From contig NC_089324.1 of the NCBI RefSeq assembly GCF_036669915.1, positions 11,100,118 to 11,164,117 on the forward strand: DNA of 64,000 nt, given 5' to 3'. The notes below the pieces were generated by a model, which saw only the letters and a list, made by a program, of their open reading frames with translations, did not search any database and was not told the DNA's origin. The DNA comes from Pocillopora verrucosa (lineage: Eukaryota > Cnidaria > Anthozoa > Scleractinia > Pocilloporidae). The first letter of the stretch is position 1, and every line of letters begins with the position of its first letter. Below are positions 23,650 through 35,276 of this stretch, piece after piece. Both the position numbers and the translations under genes were made by a program.

Positions 23650-23710
23650 TGTCTTCAGCTCAGTGATAGAGCTTCGGGTCACGCACTTCAAAGGTCTGGG
23701 ATTTTTTAAA
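23650..23710 (+). mobile_element. tRNA-like fragment
   Basis: TCTTCAGCTCAGTGATAGAGC resembles an A box and AAGGTCTGGGATTTTTTAAATC a damaged B box, at roughly tRNA spacing. Flanking stems do not pair well, so this is a SINE or tRNA relic. Confidence 0.35.
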
Positions 23711-24478
23711 TCTCAAGAAACTAATGAAATGAAATATTTATCAAGACCATTAAAGAGTATGGAAGACTGAATTTATGGATCTTTACCTTGACCAAAATTT
23801 ACCAACGCAGCCAAACAACTGTCGGTTTCTTCGGGAAAATGGTTAACGACTCTTTCTCCTATCAGGGCATTTGACTTTGTCAGTAACGCCAGACTGTGGA
23901 AAAATAAAAAAATTTGGGCCAGACGAAGTCCAAAAGGCAGTGTTTTCTTTACAAAAAAAACCCTGTATCTTTTTTATTTGTTATGTTTCAAGGCTTTTAG
24001 GTTGAAAACAGACATCTGACAAGCTGAGATGCACCTCGATAAACTTACGCTATTATGCTTATCAACAAACTAAATGATGAAGATGACAACAGGACATATC
24101 ATTTAACAATTCATTTCAATCCTTAATCGTCGTTGCTGATTATAGAAAATGGCTTTAAAACTATTATTTTATGATGAAATATCTATATTAGAGTCATCTT
24201 CTCTCACTTTCATGGTAAACACAAACACAATAAAGGAAATAAAAATTTTTTTTCACGGGCCCTCTCTAACAGCTTAGAGGTGTTATTAGTTTCAGTGCAT
24301 AGTGTTAGTGAGGTGTCAAGACTCCAAAGAGTTTCGTTCCAAAGTTTACCATTTGAATGTTACCAAGTTTACTAAGTTTATTTAGAAATATTCGCTACTA
24401 CATACGTAGGATACACAAGCTTGCAAAAGGCAATACTTAGTTTAGGCGAGTAGTTTATGGTTTTCGTCCACTATTATT

Positions 24479-24895
24479 GTGAAACAAGTCCGAAAAAGGC
24501 AAAACAAAGCCTACAAGAAAATTCGAATAAGATACATGGATATAAATAAGTGCCTTAGGCGAATTTTAAAAATCAGTTGGACTGACAGGGTAACGAACGA
24601 GATGCTGTGGGAATTAGCAGGCGAGGAACCAATCATAACTCAGATCTCAAAGAGAAAGTGGAGATGGATAGGTCACATCCTAAGGAAACCGGCTAACAAC
24701 ATCACCCGGCAGGCACTACGTTGGAACCCCCAGGGCAAGAGAAAGAGGGGTCGTCCCAGGAACTCCTGGAGAAGAGGTGTAGAGTCCCAAATGAGAAACT
24801 GGGGCCACACTTGGGCCACTTTAGGAAGTTTTGCCCAGGACAGAACCCGATGGAGGACGGAAGTGGTTAATGGCCTATGCTCCAACCGGAGCTAA
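24479..24895 (+). mobile_element. LINE (non-LTR retrotransposon) ORF2 C-terminal tail
   Basis: The open frame reads INKCLRRILKISWTDRV, KRKWRWIGHILRKPAN, ALRWNPQGKRKRGRPRN and DRTRWRTEVVNGLC, the conserved tail found after the reverse transcriptase in many cnidarian non-LTR elements. The similarity starts near 24537. The polymerase itself is missing, as in a 5'-truncated insertion, and no upstream frame continues it. A stop at 24893-24895 ends it normally. Confidence 0.8.
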
Positions 24896-24948
24896 GGGAA
24901 TATATATACATGGATATGAAAAAATGATTACATAACGAAATAGAACAA

Positions 24949-25207
24949 TTTTCAATCGAGTGTTGAAAGTACTCCCAGATTACAATAGTTTTGCTTAACT
25001 CCGCTCTGTGATTGGTCCAGAAAAACTTGCACCACTCCGCACTCGCACCAATCCGGTGCAAAATTAAAACCAAACAGCGTTTTTCCGTGTGTTTAACAAT
25101 TGGCTTGTCTTTACTTTGAGCTCTCATTGGCTCTTCAAGTATTTACCTTTCTTCTGATTGGTCGTTGCGATAATTTTGGTTTTGTTTTTACGACACTCAA
25201 TCGAAAA
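24949..25207 (+). mobile_element. MITE-like element, CACTCAATCGAAAA family
   Basis: Begins TTTTCAATCGAGTGTTG and ends CGACACTCAATCGAAAAG, an inverted terminal pair. The inside carries ATTGGTCC, GAGCTCTCATTGGCTCTTC and GATTGGTCGTTGCGATAA. Relatives lie at 51560-51740 and 52488-52760. Confidence 0.7.
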
Positions 25208-25735
25208 GCGCTCTTAAAACTGGATAAATACATGCCGGAGTTACAGTAGTATTTGAAAAAGAAATAAGCTTACCAATATGTGTTAAATTGTACGTGATTA
25301 CTAATATAAATATTTTAACGTATTAAATAGCTAGTTTTTAAATATCGTTTATACGTTTAAAATCTCAACATGCATAAGCCAAACCAGTGGAACATTTTGT
25401 TACACATTTCTGCATTGCGGATGTGTTCTGTTCTTGTTCTTTGTTGGAAAGACCAAAATGACAAGAAGATCTTTTTAAGCTAATATCTGCTGCGAGATGT
25501 AAGGAGAAACACAAATAACAATTCTGAGAGCATCTTCAATTAAAGAAAAAATAGTTCACACTACGACATTTTGTGTGTGTAAAGTGCAAGAGAATCCAGT
25601 CTGCCCAGAAAAGTCTGCTTTTAGTTTGAAGTAATGACTTGTAGTCTTGCCCAATTTACTTCCATCATGGATTAGTTTCGTGTTGCGTTGTACTAATGAG
25701 TTTCCCTTCTCTTTTCTCATGCGAACGGGTTAAAC

Positions 25736-26445
25736 TCAACAAAATAATTCTGTTACTCCATTTCGAATGTCATTCATTCTCCATAAATAAAGAACTGGGT
25801 TGATTGCAGAAGACATAAATACGAACACTACTGTCACCTTATAGGCTGAATATGTTTCTGAGGTCCTGTTGCCGAAACCAAAATATATCACAACCGAGAT
25901 AACATATGGAAAGAAACATAAAGAAAAAGCCAGCACAGCATATACCAACGTCGTTAGAGATTTATTGTATTTTGCTGCGTTTATCGCCGATCTGCCAAAT
26001 TATGTATTGTTGTGTTGTCTTGGATTTGCCTCTGATGGCGACAAATACTTTGATAAACCTTAAAGTTTGCCGTTTTTATAACTTGGCGAGTCGTAAACCA
26101 TTGTTGAATTCATTGAACACATCAAAAACGTTACAGAATAGAAAGGTTGGGCGACGATTCCCGTACACAAATCGGTGAAAACCAAACCACTCAGAAGTAT
26201 ATGAAACGGTGTCCTCGCAAAATTTTCCTCCATACCGCTGCCAAAATCATCGCATTTCCCGCCACTACCACAGGTGGGAGTAAAACTATGGATATAGAAG
26301 TCGAGAGGAAAGCGATACGAAGGAAGGAGTCATTCCCGTCTTTGTTGCAAATATGTGAGGTGCACGGCGTGAGCAAGCTGCTTTGATGCTGAGAAAATAA
26401 ACTAGAGTTGTAGAACATTTTTTTTTTGTGGGATGAGTATTTCAA
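25736..26445 (-). pseudogene. Rhodopsin-like (class A) GPCR pseudogene
   Basis: The 5' part (from ATG at 26443-26445) encodes a TM1 with the GN motif (VVVAGNAMILAAVWRK). A frameshift near 26218 moves TM2 (RTPFHILLSGLVFTDLC) to another frame. After about 26064, TM3-TM5 are simply missing; the next recognisable text is an intracellular loop (ICRHQRQIQD), then another frameshift near 25985. The 3' part (25736-25948) restores a good TM6-TM7 with SSAINPVLYLWRMNDIR, the NPxxY box, and a normal stop. It resembles the large cnidarian class A GPCR expansion; the ligand cannot be guessed. Two frameshifts plus a large deletion make a pseudogene more likely than assembly error. Confidence 0.75.
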
Positions 26446-27924
26446 TCGATCTGTTTTCTTGTTAAACGTCGAGGAGATGAAAGATGTAAGTTATTTCCTG
26501 ATTTTGACGACCCTTGAGTGACTTTCTTTAAAAAAGAAGGTGCCTTCTTAGTATTCTCAGGCAAATAAATGTCAGATAACTCATTATGTTTACTGATAGG
26601 ATTTCAATGAGTAGTTTTTTGGCAATTTATGAAACTTCACAAATTTTTGTGAACCATCATGCTAAATTTAATTAAACTGCTTCTATATTTGTTTTTCTTG
26701 AACCGTACACTCAGAATAAACATTCGGTAAAATTCTGAGTGAAATTGTTCTTGTGTTGACCTCCGAATAATAATTTTCTCGCTGGATTCTGAACAAATCG
26801 TATCACCGCAATTAGATTGCTTATAACAAAAGAACAAGATAAATGAACATTTGCAATTCTATGAAACAAATAACTAGTTGGACCCTTGACTTAAATGTCA
26901 GTTATTTCACATCATTCATTACAGACCATAGGTTGACATGAAATCAAGAACTTGAAAGATTCAATCTGTTTTGATGTATCAGCACCAGATTCGTAAAATG
27001 CATTGAACAATAATCAGACTGAAAGAGACATCATAAGACCCAGGATAATAAGCGAAGCTGAGGATTCGTACTCAAAAAGAAAACGCCCCAAATTCAGTTT
27101 ATTTTTGTGTGAAAGGATTGTCAGTCGTGACACAATACTTAAATTCATTAACTCCAAAACCTTATTAGTTTTATCAAAACAATCGCAGTGACACTTGAAA
27201 TTTTTTTCAACAAGTTTAAAGGAATCCAGGTATAATCTCGCCAAACAACAAGATCTTTATCAATGTTATGACAACGTTCGAGGGTGCCCTAACATTTCGA
27301 GGACAAAAATAGTCTCAACAAATAATTTTCCTCGTATTTGATGTTTTGGGTTACTCAGTGACTCGTATATTTTTTACTAATTTTTTTCATTTATTGCTTT
27401 AGTTATCTTTACCTTCGATAAAATCCATTGCCAATAAAATTTGTGCCTTTATATATTAGACTCAAATCTTAGATATGAGTAGACTTTCATTTTTAGCGCT
27501 GCAAGACACACGTTTCTCCGTATCTCCCGTAACGGCCAGCGTGAACCACCATTTAAAACTCCAGCTGGAATATAAAAACACAGACCATGAAGTAACGAGT
27601 AGATGTGACATACACGAACTGCGGAAAATGGAAGACAAAGAAAATAAGCGCGCATTCTGAGACATGGTATTGTTTTCAATCAATGGACGAGGTAAATAGG
27701 TACGATGGTCTTTTACTCGTGAACGAGCACGGTAACCTATACTTTTTATTGCATAATTTTGGTGGACAAATTATTCCCTTTAAATGAGAGGAATTAAAAA
27801 AATTATTGGAGGAAAAAAGATACATCTAAAAGTGTGTACTAAGCCTGTTGCTCGAGGATGCAATCATCACCCAACGACTAGAGGAACGTTTTAAGTCAAT
27901 GTAGTTTAAAACTAAGCGCTTTTT
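26446..27924. other. Non-coding, no feature seen
   Basis: Short open frames only, e.g. 27475-27660, none with recognisable family features. Confidence 0.4.
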
Positions 27925-28145
27925 CCACAAATTATATATTACATTGTTCCATACACTGGAGACTTTCTACCTATCAAGTATTTTTCAGGTGCTACTTTAA
28001 AACCTCAAAAATATACCGTGAACCGATGAACTATAAAGTGAGTGATTAATATCAGTACAGCCATAAAAGGGTAAGATTGGCCCAGCATAACGCAAGCGTG
28101 CTGACCTATCTTTTTTTATTGTAGTTTTCGAAACAGACAATGCTA
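27925..28145 (-). repeat. Dispersed repeat, copy 2 of 2 (inverted)
   Basis: Reverse complement of the 4207-4440 block: TTGTTCCATACACTGGAGAC, CAGTACAGCCATAAAAGGG and TTTTCGAAACAGACA match its landmarks. Confidence 0.65.
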
Positions 28146-28554
28146 GAGAACGTCTGGGGGAATTAAAAAAAAATGGCTCTATATATATATATATTTTAAT
28201 CTTCAAGAGTCATCCTTTTCCCCTTCTTGCGTTGCTTACTCCACACGGGCTAATAGTAGACTGGAGAGCAGACTGGACACCAGCGTTGCCTGCCGCCATT
28301 TTTGTTAAGTCAGCTACAGTTTGCGTGTTCTCAACTCCCTGGGAAATTTATTCCGTGTTCATTTCGCCCAGGTAAGACAAACTTAACTAGGGAAGTACAT
28401 ATCAAAGTGTTTATTAGCTGATGTCCTAAACTTAAGGGATAGTTCCGTCTATACACTGTGCAGAACGAGATATACGATCAAAACACCTCTGCCAGTTGAA
28501 ATCAAGCTCTGTTGCAGGCGTTTGTTCGTAGTAATGATTGGCGCCATTTAAGGT
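28146..28554 (+). other. Non-coding; possible 5' exon ending at 28371
   Basis: GTCTGCCGCCATTTTTG-like sequence at 28290-28305 resembles a YY1/initiator-type start region, and CGCCCAG|GTAAGAC at 28371/28372 is a strong splice donor. No downstream coding exon could be tied to it; the nearest plus-strand acceptor with a gene is that of the zinc-finger gene at 36195. Confidence 0.2.
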
Positions 28555-28672
28555 AATCCGGATTCCGGAATCCAGAAAATTTTTGTGCTTGTGGAATCCG
28601 GAATACTGGGCATTGGAATCCAGAATCCAGCTTTTGGAATCCAGAATCCCGCTAAAGAATGAATCCAGAATC
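28555..28672 (+). repeat. GGAATCC-type minisatellite
   Basis: Imperfect reiteration of TTGGAATCCAGAATCC. The same motif family recurs at 32103-32202. Confidence 0.75.
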
Positions 28673-28732
28673 TATTCGCTGAAAATCCATATCAAATCAC
28701 ATAAACGGCTTGCACGCGCATCCATGCAACCT

Positions 28733-29345
28733 CAGTCATGCTAAAACGCAGACTGCAGACCGTGCGGACCATGTAGACCGCGATTTGTTCTCTGGAGAAT
28801 TTCGACTGTTACAGCTCGCGAGACACTGACAAATTCATTCATGACCTATCACCCAATCGACTTCGATACTGACACAGCCTTACTCAGTAACTACCAATCA
28901 GTCTTATACTCCGATTAAAAAACCTTCCTTGTAAAGTTCGATTTAGCTTGCAGCAATTTCTTTACTGTAAAGTTCTTTGGGCTGTCTGGTGGAGATCCAG
29001 GTTATCATTTGCTTCATTCTCACAGCACATTCCTTACCTCTAGATCAGTGTCACTGTCTACACAAATTACATCTTGCAGTGTGGGGCTAATCTGCACAAG
29101 CTCAAGAAACTTGACCCCACAATTTTATTTTGCCAGATAATGTGACCTCAAATGAACTTCATAAAATTTTGTCATGTGGTGTCCAAAAATTGGAAACAGT
29201 TCCAATGTTACCAAAAGGATAAGAAAAAGGTGTACACACCTTAATCATATATAAATCACAGTTTAAAAAAAAGCAAACATAAGAGTTGCATGGCCTGCTC
29301 GGTCTGCACAGTCTGCATGGTCTGCAGTCTGCATTTTATCATGAC
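28733..29345. mobile_element. 613-bp segment bounded by inverted CTGCAGAC-rich ends
   Basis: Left end CATGCTAAAACGCAGACTGC, then AGACCGTGCGGACCATGTAGACCG. The right end is the reverse complement: GGTCTGCACAGTCTGCATGG, then TCTGCAGTCTGCATTTTATCATG. Between them there is no reading frame. Could be a non-autonomous DNA transposon with internally repetitive termini. Confidence 0.55.
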
Positions 29346-30586
29346 CAATACAACCACTGTAGAGTGCAGTTCACTCAAGTTGTCGATGGGTATGTAAATT
29401 TAGAGGGAATACAGAGATTGTTTATGTAACAACAGTTTTTAAATTCCACAGGATTTGCTTAGATTCCAACATGGCAACAGACCACATGTTTCCATTTATG
29501 ATAAAGTTTGATTAAATATGCATATATAAATATATGAATATTTATGGAGCCGGGAGAGGTCCATTTCTAGGTCAAAATTTTGGCATTTAAACATAAACCA
29601 CTTTCCATGATATTGGCATTCAGAATAACAAAATTTAAGATTTCATAAGGCATCATATCTCAGTGCAAATAAAATAAGATATTACCAAATTTAAGGGTCA
29701 AGCAGGAAAATATCAGCAGGCCACCTTAGACCTTTGGAAATATTGCTCTGGAGAATTCAAAGCCAACATAATGTGACTTGACTTGGCTAACCTTATAAAG
29801 AAAAAAAGGAAGTATAGAAAAGAGAATCAGTTATTCGTGGAAAATTACCATGTAAACGAAGATCTTTCGTGATTTAACAAAAGTTTAAGTATAGCTGAGT
29901 TAGTTGAATACTGTTTTATATGTAATCTCATAATGTCGAACATTATCACCAATAACAAATAGGAAAACAAGCTTTTCTTAGTCATAGTCTGCGATTTATT
30001 TACAAGATACACAGGGTGTTATCAAAATTATATTTCAGTTTAAATTTTTCAGTAATACTATGGTTTTGTTTAAAAAAAGTTAAAAAAGTAATTTGAGATG
30101 ATAGGGAAATATGTTTGAGCTGTTTTGATGACAGTTCTCCATGAAGTCAATTTTGAATTATGGAAATTGGCCACCTTCTCTTAGTTGGAACAATTTTATG
30201 CTGTGCTAAAACAACTTTTTAGTCCAACAGTTATTTACAAATTAAAAATGATAAGCAATGATTTGAATTATTAGTTCTTTTGATACTGCTAAATCACTTG
30301 AAGAACCTCGAGGAACCTCAGTGAAAGAAATATGGTATGCCCATTCAGAGTTGCTAAAGATACATGGAATGAATGGACAGTCTCAATAGGTATTTGTAGA
30401 AGAAAAATTTATCCCTTGATTTTCTGTAATTTATTTCTTGTAATTGTTAAATGTTGTTATGGAAATATGAATAGACAAACATGCATTCACACAACATGTC
30501 CTTCAATTACAAAATTTGCCATTGAAGTCATTCCTAGAAAACGGAATGTAGAAATTATGAGCAAACCAGAAACTAAAATGTGTGGT
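29346..30586. other. Non-coding, no feature seen
   Basis: AT-rich, with a TA/TAAATA patch near 29516-29545. Confidence 0.4.
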
Positions 30587-30711
30587 TCCAGAAATATCCA
30601 TACCCCCACCACGGAGGGAATTGGAAATTCCAGAGGGGTGGGGGGGTCAAAGTCCCAGGAAATTCCAGAGGGGATGGGGGTAAGAGGCGAAATTTTCATC
30701 CAGAGGGTAGG
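30587..30711 (+). repeat. G-rich dispersed repeat, copy 1
   Basis: TCCAGAAATATCCATACCCC then CACCACGGAGGGAATT, followed by two copies of GGAAATTCCAGAGGGG. Landmarks recur at 31953-32097 in part inverted. Confidence 0.65.
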
Positions 30712-31952
30712 AAGTCGATCGACTTTCTTCGTATGTCAATTGGCGCCACTTGCCTACTTTAGTAGGACGTTCTGAAGTTTAAGTTGTTAAATTACGATGC
30801 TTCTAACAGTTCTGCAGTCAAAGAAAGTTTTCTTTTATCCTTATAGCGCTTTGGAACATAAATAACATCAAATAAAGAAGAGAATCACTTTGTTTTTCGA
30901 ACGGAGCCGCCATTACTCGTTACCAGTCTCCAAAGATTACAACCAACAGGAGTGGTTACCTAGGGATTTTCCTCGGTCATAACACGTTTCGCGTTCGTAA
31001 AATTTACAAATAACTGTCTGATGCTGTTTTTTTAAAATTTAAGTTAAATCTCACAGATCGATCCTACAGTCTCGTTTTTTGAGCGGTTCAAAAGACTCAA
31101 AACGTCTCACAGTCTCGAATTGTTTGCAAAGCCGTTTTGGGGTCTTAACATTGGTCTCGCAATTAAAACACTCAAAAAGTTTCGGTCTCGCAAAAAAAAA
31201 AAACGCTGGTCTCGCAAAGTTTCGCATAAATTTACCATTCGCTACCCCTTATTGACTGTAGCCATCTCTTAATTTTGATCTGCACTGAGCTTAATTCTGT
31301 TGCATCATAATGTGTAGGAGACTTGACGATTTCTTTATGGCTTACTTGCTTGCGATGTTACAATGAATGATAAGTACAGTCGTACCGTAGTCGAAAACAG
31401 TTGATAGTAACATTGAGAAACATTAGGATCCAGGGCTTTGTATATATGCGTGTGGGACTGGTAACTAGCCAAGGTTTGTTTATTCACAATCGGACGAAAT
31501 CATCGACCCGCTGTTAACAAGAATCAATGCTTGTGTGAAGAAATTTTACATTAGAGGCTGGAATTTGGAAAGATGAGTTCAAAATAACTTACTGCTGACT
31601 CGGTTTTCTCTTTTGCTCTCTTATTTATGACACAATTTTGTACAAATTTACGTTGCTTAATGTGATTTCGAACATTTCCATTTCAAGTGCACGCAATTTT
31701 CTCAGTACATGTACAAACTTAACAGTTCAAAAGTGTTTTGTTGCGACTTGTACAGTTTTTTTCTCCTTTCGTGTACTGAAAATATTGTGTTAAATGTTTA
31801 AGGATAAGTATTGTATTTAAAAATAAAGCAAACATTAAGTTTAAGCTAGTTAGCGACGTTTACCTTGCGCGTGTACGCCATCTCTCGAATATACACGCGA
31901 CAAAATCACACGTCCCTCTTGTTTGTTGTTTGCTACGAGAAAAAAACTATAT
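30712..31952. other. Non-coding, no gene seen
   Basis: A patch at 31070-31220 reiterates GTCTCGCAA and similar words. Nothing else recognised. Confidence 0.4.
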
Positions 31953-32097
31953 TTCCAGGGGGTATAGGGGGTGGTAGAAAATTCTTTGGAAATTCCAGAG
32001 GGGTGGGGGGGCTACCACTGCTACCCACTGCTAAGGGGTGGGGGGGTCCTATATGAAATTCCCTCCGTGGTGGGGGTATGGATATTTTCTGGAAATA
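31953..32097 (+). repeat. G-rich dispersed repeat, copy 2
   Basis: Has GGAAATTCCAGAGGGGTGGG in the same orientation as copy 1, and then GAAATTCCCTCCGTGGTGGG plus GGTATGGATATTTTCTGGAA, which is the reverse complement of the start of copy 1. So this copy shows the two ends as an inverted pair. Confidence 0.65.
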
Positions 32098-32102
32098 CAC
32101 AA

Positions 32103-32202
32103 TCTGGAATGTTTTGTGTTTTGGAATGTGGAATCTGCACAGGTAAAATCCGTAATCCAGCACTTGGAATCTGGAATCCACTGTGTGGAATCCAGAATCT
32201 CA
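32103..32202 (+). repeat. GGAATCC-type minisatellite, second site
   Basis: TTGGAATGTGGAATCTGC, CACTTGGAATCTGGAATCC and GTGTGGAATCCAGAATC in series. It directly follows the G-rich repeat, suggesting one composite element. Confidence 0.65.
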
Positions 32203-32734
32203 TACTGTCCTGGAGTACCTTACATGGGGTATAATGTTATTGAAATAATAATGTAAATTATGGAAATTATGGACCATAAATAATGGTATTGCAGCATAAG
32301 GAAATAAGCCAATGAAAAGTGAAGCAACTTCTGAAAAAACTGGTGACATCTACTTTTGACAAAGATTTTTATTTAGGAAAAATTAAGTTTGCAAGCACTG
32401 AACAAGACTGCCCCCGACTCATATCACTTAACATACATGAAAGTGAGGTGCAAACTGCTTTTTAACAATCTAATGAGTGTGTTAGGGCTAATTAAATTTT
32501 GACTCGTATGCAAAGATGAAAATGAGTGTTAAAAAAGGCATCGGAAGCAAATCCTATTCTGTTCTGTTAAAGTATTTTCCAGGCCAGAAATGCTTGCTGT
32601 CTTTTGATTTTTCCAAATTTTGCCATTCTCCTTTGTGTCAAGCTCAGACCACATTCAGTTTTGTCTTGACCAGATATCTGTGCAAATTTCTCTTTATAGG
32701 CTACTTCATGATAATTTTATCAAATATGACATTT

Positions 32735-32942
32735 TAATCCTTTAACTCCTAAGATCTTATTAGTAATTCTTCTTACTGTCTGCCATGTTATTTTTATGAT
32801 GTTAGTTTGGAGAATTGGTGTTGGATCAACTAATAATCCCCTGATTTATATTTTTCTTTACTCTCATAACTTGTCTGCTTGATATAGTATTGATATTGGA
32901 AGGGAGAATTCTGTCTTGGTCACTCATAGGAGTTAAAGTTTG
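32735..32942 (+). mobile_element. MITE-like element, subfamily A
   Basis: Left end TAATCCTTTAACTCCTAAG, right end TCATAGGAGTTAAAGTTT. Confidence 0.75.
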
Positions 32943-33656
32943 AAATAATTTCATCTCTGCACATGTAGGTCACTTAATGCTTTGAGAGGGATAATGTTTT
33001 GTAGGGTGTTTTGATTATAATGGTGCAATGAAGGTTAAGAAATTTAAATGAGGCCACAAAAATTCAGTCAGTAGTGAATAGCCTAAATGTATGGCTTCTC
33101 TCGTCATCCCTCTCTCCTGACATTGTTCTTACCTTGCTGTTTTCACTTATGTGCTGATTTGCTAGTATTTATTTTAGGTGCCCATCAGTTTTTCTCAAAT
33201 TAAAAGAATTGTGAAAATTAATATTTATCTAAGACCTTTTGCAAAAAAAAGAAAGGTTATAATGTGCATTTGATCATGATTTTATCAGTTCTCAAAACTC
33301 ACAATAATAGCCCTTGTTCTGTATTATTGAATACAATAAAGGAGCAATTAAAGGCTGGGCACTAACTTACTCATTGGGCAGACCCAGCATCACAGAACAG
33401 CAAAAGCTTGCAGATGAGCTGGAGTCATGCCAGATAAGACAGCCATAAATGCTGGCAGTTTACGGCAATTCACAATCATAGCTAAGCAACAACAACACCT
33501 TTTTTTCCTTTATTTTTCTTGTAGCTAAGATACAGGCTGGACCTCATGATCCTTGCTAATGCCAGTCCTCCTTATGCCTGGGGTTTACTCCAGGGACCAC
33601 AAGAACAACTTCAAATCCTAATTTCTGCTTGTTCTTGCTTGTTTTCCATGTCTCTT
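32943..33656. other. Non-coding, no feature seen
   Basis: No convincing reading frame or repeat. Confidence 0.4.
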
Positions 33657-33872
33657 TAACCCTTTCACTCCCATGATCTCCATGATCTCAGTAGTGATTC
33701 TCATAACTGTCTGCCATACAAATCTTATGATGTTAGTTTGGAGAATTTGGTGTTGGATTGACTATTATTCCCCTGATTGATGTTTTTCTTTATCCTCATC
33801 TCTTGTTTGCTCTATATTATATTGATATTGTAAGGAGAATTATGTCTTGGTCACCCATGAAATGCAAAAGAT
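33657..33872 (+). mobile_element. MITE-like element, subfamily A
   Basis: Left end TAACCCTTTCACTCCCATG with a small internal duplication (CATGATCTC twice). The right terminus is eroded (CCCATGAAATGCAAAAG). Confidence 0.7.
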
Positions 33873-34513
33873 TCAGATAAGAAGATAGATTAATACTGAG
33901 TGACAGGCACTTTGATGTTTTTACCTGCTCCATTGAGAAGCTTTGAAAAAGTAACTGCTCACACTCAATTTTTTCTATGCTGATGACAGAAAATAGAAAG
34001 GTGTGAATTTATAGTCTAAACTATATAACTCTTTCTAGCTGAAATGTTAAAGTACTTTTATATGCAGTCAGAGTTGACTCTGTACTGATCAGAAGTATTT
34101 TGTTTATGTTGAACATGTGGACACTTTGTAGGGATTTGTAGCCATGTTGAATTCAGAACAAGAGCTTTGATACTGAAAATAATCTGTTTTCATTTATCTG
34201 ACTCCATGACATCTCTCAGACAGAAATTTACAGACTCTAAGCAAGTCTTAACACTGTAAATGTGTATTCAGGAACATTCTCTCACCATTCATCAGATATC
34301 CTTTCTAAGATACATGCACAGTAGATTTACAGAGACTGTGGGGAAAAATAAATTTTTGTGAGAAAAAAAACCTCTTAATTTTTGTAGATGTGATAAAGAC
34401 CTTTAATCAGTTGGGATTAGTAAATGGAGACTTAAGAGAGGTTGGAGGCCAGTTGTTTGACAACTCATTGAGCAAATGCACAACATGTTAGGAATATTGG
34501 AAAAAAGGTATTT

Positions 34514-34756
34514 TAACCATTTCACTCCTTGCCCAGGAGTGACCAAAAAGGAATTTATCCTTACAATATTTGAAAAAAGATGATGAAAAGGTGATGAACA
34601 AATGAAAAGTTGATGAGAATAAAGGAATGAAACATGAAAACATGAATTTGGGAATATTGCTTGTTTTGGCACCAAATCATTGGAGCCAAAATTATTAGAA
34701 ATATATGAAGTACAGTGAAGAGAATGGATCTTTTCATCTTGGGAGTGAAATGGTTA
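34514..34756. mobile_element. MITE-like element, subfamily C
   Basis: Ends TAACCATTTCACTCCTTG and CTTGGGAGTGAAATGGTTA are well-matched inverted repeats. The interior is A-rich with GATGATGAAAAGGTGATG and does not match subfamilies A, B or D. Confidence 0.7.
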
Positions 34757-34760
34757 TCTG

Positions 34761-34966
34761 TTTACACCCTAACAATAGTATGCATATTCTCTACATTTTT
34801 CTCTATACATTTCCTATGGTACTGGTAAGGAGAATTTGTTTGACCATCACAAGCTTCTTAAATTGCAGATAATTTCCTTATTCACATGAACTTTACATTT
34901 TATTCAAGAAGGATACTGTATGCAGAAATTAGAAACCAGTTACTCTTAAGAGGGTAAGGGTTAAAG
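34761..34966 (+). mobile_element. MITE-like element, subfamily D
   Basis: Begins TTTACACCCTAACAATAGTA, contains CATTTCCTATGGTACTGGTA and AGGAGAATTTGTTTGACC, ends GAGGGTAAGGGTTAAAG. It starts four bases after the subfamily C copy ends. Confidence 0.7.
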
Positions 34967-35069
34967 AGAGCCACAGGTACTTATAGCTGATAACTAACTG
35001 ATAGTGTGTGGGAACTTAAATTAGTTCAAAGACACTAACTGCATCAAAAAAAGAAAAGACAATTTTTTT

Positions 35070-35276
35070 TAACCCTAAAGATGCAACTTTTAATTCCCTT
35101 CTTTAGTGATACACTTTCCCTCGAAAATTAGTTATGGGAATTTTGTTAGATCAAGATAGCATTTTCTACAGTACCTGATATGTTTGAGTATTCTGAAAAC
35201 CTGTGTGTTGGCTTGATTTATGGATATTTAAGGGGGAAGTTGGCCTTGTTAATCAGTTCTGGAAGTTAAAAAATTA
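35070..35276 (+). mobile_element. MITE-like element, subfamily B
   Basis: Diverged copy: GTTAGATCAAGATAGCATTT, TACCTGATATGTTTGAGTAT and GTTCTGGAAGTTAAAAAAT. Confidence 0.65.

Larger units (their letters stand above)
22083..24478. other. Non-coding, microsatellite and G/C-run rich
   Basis: Contains a TA microsatellite (22454-22490), a G-rich patch near 22711-22735, C runs near 22970 and 23370, and a tRNA-like fragment at 23650. No gene was seen. Confidence 0.4.

Noticed and set aside
23650..23710. Functional tRNA gene
   Set aside because: No acceptor or anticodon stem pairs well, and the B box is damaged.
27449..27683. Overlapping small frames near 27.5 kb as a short gene
   Set aside because: Three frames are open at once with no family signal or splice context.
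28290..28371. First exon of a plus-strand gene with donor at 28371
   Set aside because: Kept only as a low-confidence note because no coding exon could be joined to it.
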